Source: Candidatus Taylorbacteria bacterium RIFCSPHIGHO2_02_FULL_46_13
GTDB taxonomy: Bacteria; Patescibacteriota; Minisyncoccia; Phycocordibacterales; DSPV01
Direction of reading: 5' to 3'
Assembly (NCBI GenBank): GCA_001821015.1
Contig: MHRQ01000020.1
Location: 108,977-141,534, forward strand
DNA: 32,558 nt
Of this stretch, positions 28,403 to 32,558 are shown piece by piece; the first letter of the stretch is position 1; every line of letters begins with the position of its first letter. Position numbers and translations under genes: made by a program. The notes under the pieces were generated by a model. The model was not told where the DNA came from. It did not search any database and saw nothing but the letters and a program-made list of their open reading frames with translations.

Positions 28403-28472
28403 ATTATATATACTATAATAGATTTTTTGTCAAGTAATGATGCTTGACAATTCTAAATATATAGAGTACAGT
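28403..28472. promoter_or_regulatory. Divergent promoters of the CARDB-like and sortase genes
   Basis: Plus: TTGACA (28444-28449), 17-bp spacer, TACAGT (28467-28472), 17 bases before the sortase ATG. Minus: TTGACA (28433-28428) and TATAAT (28408-28403), 19-bp spacer. Two TTGACA elements lie back to back. Confidence 0.65.
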
Positions 28473-28489
28473 AGTCTTCGTATACCTCT

Positions 28490-29158
28490 ATGCAATTTTT
28501 GAAATTTGCAGGATTGTGGGCGGCGGTATTTGTTCCAAGCTACCTTATCATGTCTCTTTTGGGAATAATACCGGCCGAGTTAACTGACTTCAATCGTCGG
28601 CTGTTAGTCGTGGTATCTAGAGTGCCATTACAAAACTCTGTTGTTGCCACTACCACGGTAGCGATATCCAATGGGACGTCGGATGTAGTTCCAGATTCTT
28701 TGAGCGTTCGTGAGCGCATATTGCCCGACAGAATTGTAATTGAAAAGATCGGTGTTGACACACCAGTGGTGAATCCCGAGAGTCGCGATATCGTGGTGCT
28801 TGATAAGGCATTGCTTTCAGGGGTCGTCAGGTATCCGACATCCGGAGGATTAGAAGATAACAGCACCATGTTTCTCTTTGGACATAGCACGAGTTTCCGC
28901 ACGGTACACAATGAAGCGTATAAAGCTTTCAATCGTCTTGGCGAATTGCAAATCGGAGACACCATTCGTGTCTCGTCGGGGAGCACTGATTATGTGTACA
29001 AAGTCTTTTCCGTTTCGGAAGTGGATAAGGACAAGGCATTGGTAGAGCTACAGACCGGAGAAAAGTTGCTGACACTCTCTACCTGTGACACATTCGGTGC
29101 GCGTAGTGATCGATTTGTGGTACAGGCACGTTTTATACAGGCCTTGCCTTCTCAGTAA
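28490..29158 (+). CDS. Sortase family transpeptidase
   Basis: 222 residues. One N-terminal membrane helix (about 5-26). IVIEKIGVDTPVV is the typical first sortase strand. The active site is complete: FLFGHSTS with H132, TLSTCDTFGARSDRFVV with C199 and R205 or R208. It cleaves a sorting motif (LPxTG-like) on an exported protein and attaches it to a nucleophile, in the outer face of the membrane. The class is not assigned; it lacks the extra features of pilus-type sortase C. The gene is 30 bases upstream of a large PKD-repeat protein with an IPYTG motif, a likely substrate. Confidence 0.9.
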   Translation: MQFLKFAGLWAAVFVPSYLIMSLLGIIPAELTDFNRRLLVVVSRVPLQNSVVATTTVAISNGTSDVVPDSLSVRERILPDRIVIEKIGVDTPVVNPESRDIVVLDKALLSGVVRYPTSGGLEDNSTMFLFGHSTSFRTVHNEAYKAFNRLGELQIGDTIRVSSGSTDYVYKVFSVSEVDKDKALVELQTGEKLLTLSTCDTFGARSDRFVVQARFIQALPSQ

Positions 29159-29188
29159 TATATGAGTAAGGTATAAAATCATAAAGAT

Positions 29189-31993
29189 ATGAAATTCAAT
29201 TTGAGAAAACCTAATAGAATCGCCACCCTTACCACAGGCACATACGTTGTGCTTGCGTCCTTTGTCGCAACTTTTATAGTTCCTATGTCAGCATTAGCCT
29301 GGAATTTACAAGGCTCATGCGCGGGGGTTCCTCCTACCGTAAACGTGGGTGAGACTGTTACCTGGACAGCTACGCGTTCTTCAACCGGTACGGCCTCGGA
29401 TAGCCACTATGAGTACTTTTGGTCAGGGACAAACAGTCTTTCCGGAACATCCCAATCGGTTTCAAAAACCTACACAACCGCGGGGACCAAAAATGCAACG
29501 GTGGTCATCAAACTGGTTATTAACGCGGGCGGTTCAGAGAGTATCACCCGCTCATGTTCAATCACCGTGACGAATCCGCCGCCTCCTCCCACTCTCGTGG
29601 GATCTTGTGCCGTGGCTCCTTCTTCTGCAGCTATTGGGGACAATGTCTCTTGGAGTTCTGCTGTCTCTGGTGGCACCGGCACGTATTCATATTCATGGAC
29701 AGGAGATGACGGCCTTTCGGGCACTTCAGCTAACGTTACAAAAACGTACAACACCTCTGGTACCAAAAATGGCACGGTAACCATTACGTCTGGCGCACAG
29801 ACGGTATCAGACTCATGCCATGTTACGATCGCGTCAAATCCTCCGCCCCTTGTCACGTTCTGTGTAGCTAGCCCATCTTCCGTGAATACGGGTGTCCCAG
29901 TTTCTTGGGTTTCCAGTGTATCGGGTGGTACGGGTACTTATACCTACTCGTGGACTGGTGATGAAGGCTTGTCTGGCACATACGCTAATCTTTCTAAGAC
30001 CTATAGTTCTACGGGTACCAAGCAGGGAAACGTGACTGTTACTTCAGGTTCGCAAACGGGCACAGCTTCTTGTGTTGTGACCGTTACAAATCCTCCCCCT
30101 CCGACGACACTTGATGGCCTGTGTTTTGCAACGCCATCATCTGTTCACACGGGAGATACGGTACATTGGGGTGCAACCGCAACGGGCGGGACTGGTTCTT
30201 ATACCTATAGCTGGTCTGGTGATGAAGGCTTGTCTGGCACATCTAATCTCTCTAAGACCTATAATTCTACAGGGATAAAAAATGCGAGCGTTGTCATTAC
30301 GTCCGGCAGCAATCAACGCATCACGCGTTCATGCCAAGTAGAGGTGACCGCGACGCCACCTCAGCCACCTTTATTGACTGGCTCGTGTTTGGCGTCGCCT
30401 TCCAGCGCTCATACGTCAGATACGATAACGTGGACCGCGACTCCTTCCGGCGGGACGGGCAGCTACACCTATTCGTGGAGCGGTACCGACAGCCTTTCCG
30501 GGACAAGTGTTTCAGTAAACAAATCTTACAATACAACGGGAACGAAACAGGGAACGGTCGTCATAGCGTCGGGGTCACAGACCGTGTCCGCAAATTGCGA
30601 GACCTCTATTACGAGCATGCCGATAACCTCTGCTTTTTCAGCGATATGTTCTGTCAGTCCTTCTGTTATTCATTCTGGTGAATCTGCCACGTGGACCGCA
30701 ACTGCTACCGGTGGCACGGGAACGTATACCTATGCATGGACGGGGAGTGAAGGCTTGTCAGGGAATACGGATTCTGTCACAAAAACCTATGGGTCAACGG
30801 GCAGCAAAAACGCATCAGTAACCGTGATGTCGGGTTCAGATACCACCACGGCATCTTGTTCCCTTAATGTTCTCCCACCGCCGGGATGCACACAGAATTG
30901 TGGAGGCGGAGGTGGCGGCGGAGGTGGAGGTTTTAATCCTCCGACCGTCGTTCTGCTTAAAAAACCCCCCGTGGGACAAGTGCTTTCGGCCGTGTTCCTC
31001 TCGCAGATTCCCTACACTGGTTTTGGCGATGGATATAAGGTCGCGCTCTTTTTACTCATACTTGGCTTGTGGAGCGTGGCTGCAGTATATTTTTTCCGTG
31101 CCAAACTCTGGCGTCGGAAACGCGATACTTTCGCGTTTAACCACACACAGACAGGGTACGGGGATGGGCCGAGGTTGGGTATCAATGAGGGGGTTGTGGA
31201 GGCGCAGAGCGAAGAATCTCCATTGATTGAAGAGCCGTCGTATGTAGATATTAATCAAATTATAAATTCACCCATGTACACAGAGACCATTGTCCCGAAG
31301 GAAGTTCACGGAGGGGGGCAGGCCAGAGCAGGTATCGTTGATATCATTGCGGCTGAAGCCCAGCGTAATCACGCCATCATATCAGAGGAGGGTATGAAAA
31401 TAATTGCCGATAAAGGGAAAAATGACGCTGCGCAGGCCTTAGTATTGGTAAGCGCGGTAATCAAGAGTGCTGAAGAGAGATATGACCGCGAAGACGGGTG
31501 GCTTCTGCTGAATAAAGAAAAAGTGAGTGCTTCTCTGACCGATAAAGCTACGGTGAGCGATGTTTCTGCACGTTCTACTCCGGCCCCGATTCCCGATGTG
31601 TCTTCCGCTCGGGTCTCGTCACCATCACCGAACGCGTTTACCGCAGGGGGGAAGCCGTCAGTGGACAGTGCCCTCTTTGTCAGCTGGCTGGCAACTGGAG
31701 ATAAACAGCAAGTCGCTCGGTACCTAAAGACCTTGCGTGACCAGTTGGGGAGCGCGGAAGCATTCCTGAAAAAAGTGGTGCTTGACCTTGACATCGTATA
31801 CCGTTCCCGTTTTGACGAGATTGAGGAGACTATTGATGAGCGTTTGTCTAACACCGTTTCCGGGCTCTCAAATATAGCGCTTGAAGATCTCATTTCTGTT
31901 TTACTTTCTACGGTTGATCAGAGTTACCACTCAAGTTCACTGGGAATAAAACTCGCGCTTATGCGAGCTACTGAAGTAGGGAAGCGCCGGTAA
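29189..31993 (+). CDS. PKD-repeat surface protein with internal IPYTG motif, membrane helix and cytoplasmic domain
   Basis: 934 residues. Signal sequence to about 37 (VVLASFVATFIVPMSALAW). Six Ig/PKD-type repeats of about 85 residues follow (about 38-560), each with a first Cys (GSC, VTFC, GLC), a W[TV/SG] strand, GGTGTYTYSWTGDEGLSGT, KTYN..GTK and a second Cys (SC.V.[VI]), so each probably has one disulfide. A Gly-rich hinge (about 568-580) precedes SQIPYTGF (605-612), a sortase-like motif, then a membrane helix (about 618-638) and RRKR. But 290 residues follow: a low-complexity Ser/Pro region and two helical domains (about 685-755 and 828-934), presumably cytoplasmic. TATAAA lies 11 bases before the ATG. 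Confidence 0.85.
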   Translation: MKFNLRKPNRIATLTTGTYVVLASFVATFIVPMSALAWNLQGSCAGVPPTVNVGETVTWTATRSSTGTASDSHYEYFWSGTNSLSGTSQSVSKTYTTAGTKNATVVIKLVINAGGSESITRSCSITVTNPPPPPTLVGSCAVAPSSAAIGDNVSWSSAVSGGTGTYSYSWTGDDGLSGTSANVTKTYNTSGTKNGTVTITSGAQTVSDSCHVTIASNPPPLVTFCVASPSSVNTGVPVSWVSSVSGGTGTYTYSWTGDEGLSGTYANLSKTYSSTGTKQGNVTVTSGSQTGTASCVVTVTNPPPPTTLDGLCFATPSSVHTGDTVHWGATATGGTGSYTYSWSGDEGLSGTSNLSKTYNSTGIKNASVVITSGSNQRITRSCQVEVTATPPQPPLLTGSCLASPSSAHTSDTITWTATPSGGTGSYTYSWSGTDSLSGTSVSVNKSYNTTGTKQGTVVIASGSQTVSANCETSITSMPITSAFSAICSVSPSVIHSGESATWTATATGGTGTYTYAWTGSEGLSGNTDSVTKTYGSTGSKNASVTVMSGSDTTTASCSLNVLPPPGCTQNCGGGGGGGGGGFNPPTVVLLKKPPVGQVLSAVFLSQIPYTGFGDGYKVALFLLILGLWSVAAVYFFRAKLWRRKRDTFAFNHTQTGYGDGPRLGINEGVVEAQSEESPLIEEPSYVDINQIINSPMYTETIVPKEVHGGGQARAGIVDIIAAEAQRNHAIISEEGMKIIADKGKNDAAQALVLVSAVIKSAEERYDREDGWLLLNKEKVSASLTDKATVSDVSARSTPAPIPDVSSARVSSPSPNAFTAGGKPSVDSALFVSWLATGDKQQVARYLKTLRDQLGSAEAFLKKVVLDLDIVYRSRFDEIEETIDERLSNTVSGLSNIALEDLISVLLSTVDQSYHSSSLGIKLALMRATEVGKRR

Positions 31994-32032
31994 ATAAATT
32001 ACCCCAATCAAACCGCAGAATACCCCGTCGGC

Positions 32033-32437
32033 TTGCCGCCGGGGTATGAACAGAGTTGGCATTTTGAGATTCAAGCAGCAAATCCAAAACGTGCGTCCAC
32101 ATTCTATAAGAACGTATTTGGTTGGAAGATTGACCAGTGGGGGAAACAACGCTATTGGATGGTTATGACCGCAAGAAAGGGTAGTAAAGAAGCAGGAATC
32201 AACGGGGGACTTTTGGTTAGAAAAGGAGCTGGACCCAAAAAAGGCCAAGCGGTCAACGCCTTTGTTTGCACGGTGCAGGTTTCCGATATAGATGCGACGA
32301 TTAAGAAGGTAAAGGCTGCCGGTGGAACGGTTGCTGTGCAAAAATTCGCATTTCCAGGAATGGAGTGGCAGGCATACTACAAAGATACCGAAGGTAATAT
32401 CTTTGGCATACACCAAACTGATAAAAAGGCGAAGTAA
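32033..32437 (+). CDS. VOC (glyoxalase/bleomycin-resistance) family protein
   Basis: 134 residues at most. WHFEIQAANPKRASTFYKNVFGWKID is the classic first VOC half, then NAFVCTVQVSDIDATIKKVKAAGGTV, and QAYYKDTEGNIFGIHQTD at the end has the D.EGN.f.i motif with the second-half metal Glu region. Metal ligands (H at HFEI; others) look partly kept, but the substrate cannot be predicted. No good start is visible: the TTG at 32033 sits inside a hairpin (taccccg/cggggta, 32021-32046) and is the best available; the true start may differ by a few codons. It follows the PKD gene by 39 bases. Confidence 0.8.
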   Translation: MPPGYEQSWHFEIQAANPKRASTFYKNVFGWKIDQWGKQRYWMVMTARKGSKEAGINGGLLVRKGAGPKKGQAVNAFVCTVQVSDIDATIKKVKAAGGTVAVQKFAFPGMEWQAYYKDTEGNIFGIHQTDKKAK

Positions 32438-32558
32438 CAAGACAGATACTGCTCTAAACCCATGGAACGCAGTATTCTGGGGCCTTTTGGGGTAGGTAGC
32501 GGGTAGTTGACAAAAATACCCTATATACTTTGAATTACGAAACTCCCTTTTTCTCTCA
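32438..32558. other. Gene-free end of the window
   Basis: I see no gene. TTGACA (32507-32512) and TATACT (32524-32529) are separated by only 11 bp, too short for a normal promoter, so no promoter is called. Confidence 0.4.

Noticed and set aside
32507-32529. A promoter at the window end (TTGACA and TATACT).
   Set aside because: The spacer is 11 bp, too short for a sigma-70 promoter; the downstream gene is outside the window.
1-32558. Alternative genetic code (UGA as glycine, as in some Patescibacteria).
   Set aside because: UGA ends genes cleanly (for example the first surface gene, both sides of the first toxin-antitoxin overlap and the zinc-binding small protein), with no in-frame UGA inside core genes.

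Overview
The window looks like a chromosomal segment of a Patescibacteria (Candidate Phyla Radiation) bacterium, most likely of the Parcubacteria lineage. That is an inference from gene content and style: a split transketolase beside rpiB and rpe, a PheS-type synthetase carrying its own ferredoxin-fold anticodon domain, type IV prepilins with a KSGAGFTLIEL leader, a GIY-YIG gene inside inverted repeats, a four-helix-bundle protein of the S23/bAvd type, and a sortase beside a repeat surface protein. Stops UAA, UAG and UGA are all used, so the code is standard.

Region 1 (1-6.3 kb) is an accessory island. It holds the C-terminal end of a surface protein, two RelE/ParE-type toxin-antitoxin pairs, a frameshifted GIY-YIG endonuclease gene inside 14-bp inverted repeats, an AbiEii-type nucleotidyltransferase with a small partner, a zinc-ribbon/PD-(D/E)XK nuclease, a four-helix-bundle protein and a RAYT-type transposase bounded by REP-like palindromes. 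A degenerate dispersed repeat family of about 20-50 bp, which I do not recognise, recurs through this island between and inside genes.

Region 2 (6.3-14.2 kb) is central carbon metabolism: gap, rpiB, rpe, transketolase N and C halves, a PfkB-family kinase, a class II aldolase and a D-2-hydroxyacid dehydrogenase. Together these connect triose phosphates, fructose phosphates and pentose phosphates, so sugars can be interconverted and ribose phosphate made. A palindromic double hairpin has been absorbed in frame into the transketolase C half.

Region 3 (14.1-19 kb) is mostly cell surface: two prepilin-like genes, each with a 20-bp-arm palindrome in its leader region, a PaaX/Cas2-like regulator with a membrane segment, ribosomal protein L25 and a coiled-coil lytic transglycosylase. 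Region 4 (19-27.3 kb) is information processing: L31, RF1, S2, EF-Ts, tRNA-Thr(UGU), the PheRS-like protein and GyrB, interspersed with three orphan genes that have strong promoters, Shine-Dalgarno sites and terminators. Region 5 (27.3-32.5 kb) is surface again: a membrane-anchored CARDB-like protein, a sortase, a 934-residue PKD-repeat protein with an internal IPYTG motif, and a VOC-family protein.

Two genome-wide habits stand out. Many genes have a TATAAT-like box ending only 5-9 bases before the start codon, which implies leaderless mRNAs. Every convergent gene junction carries a perfect or near-perfect palindrome.
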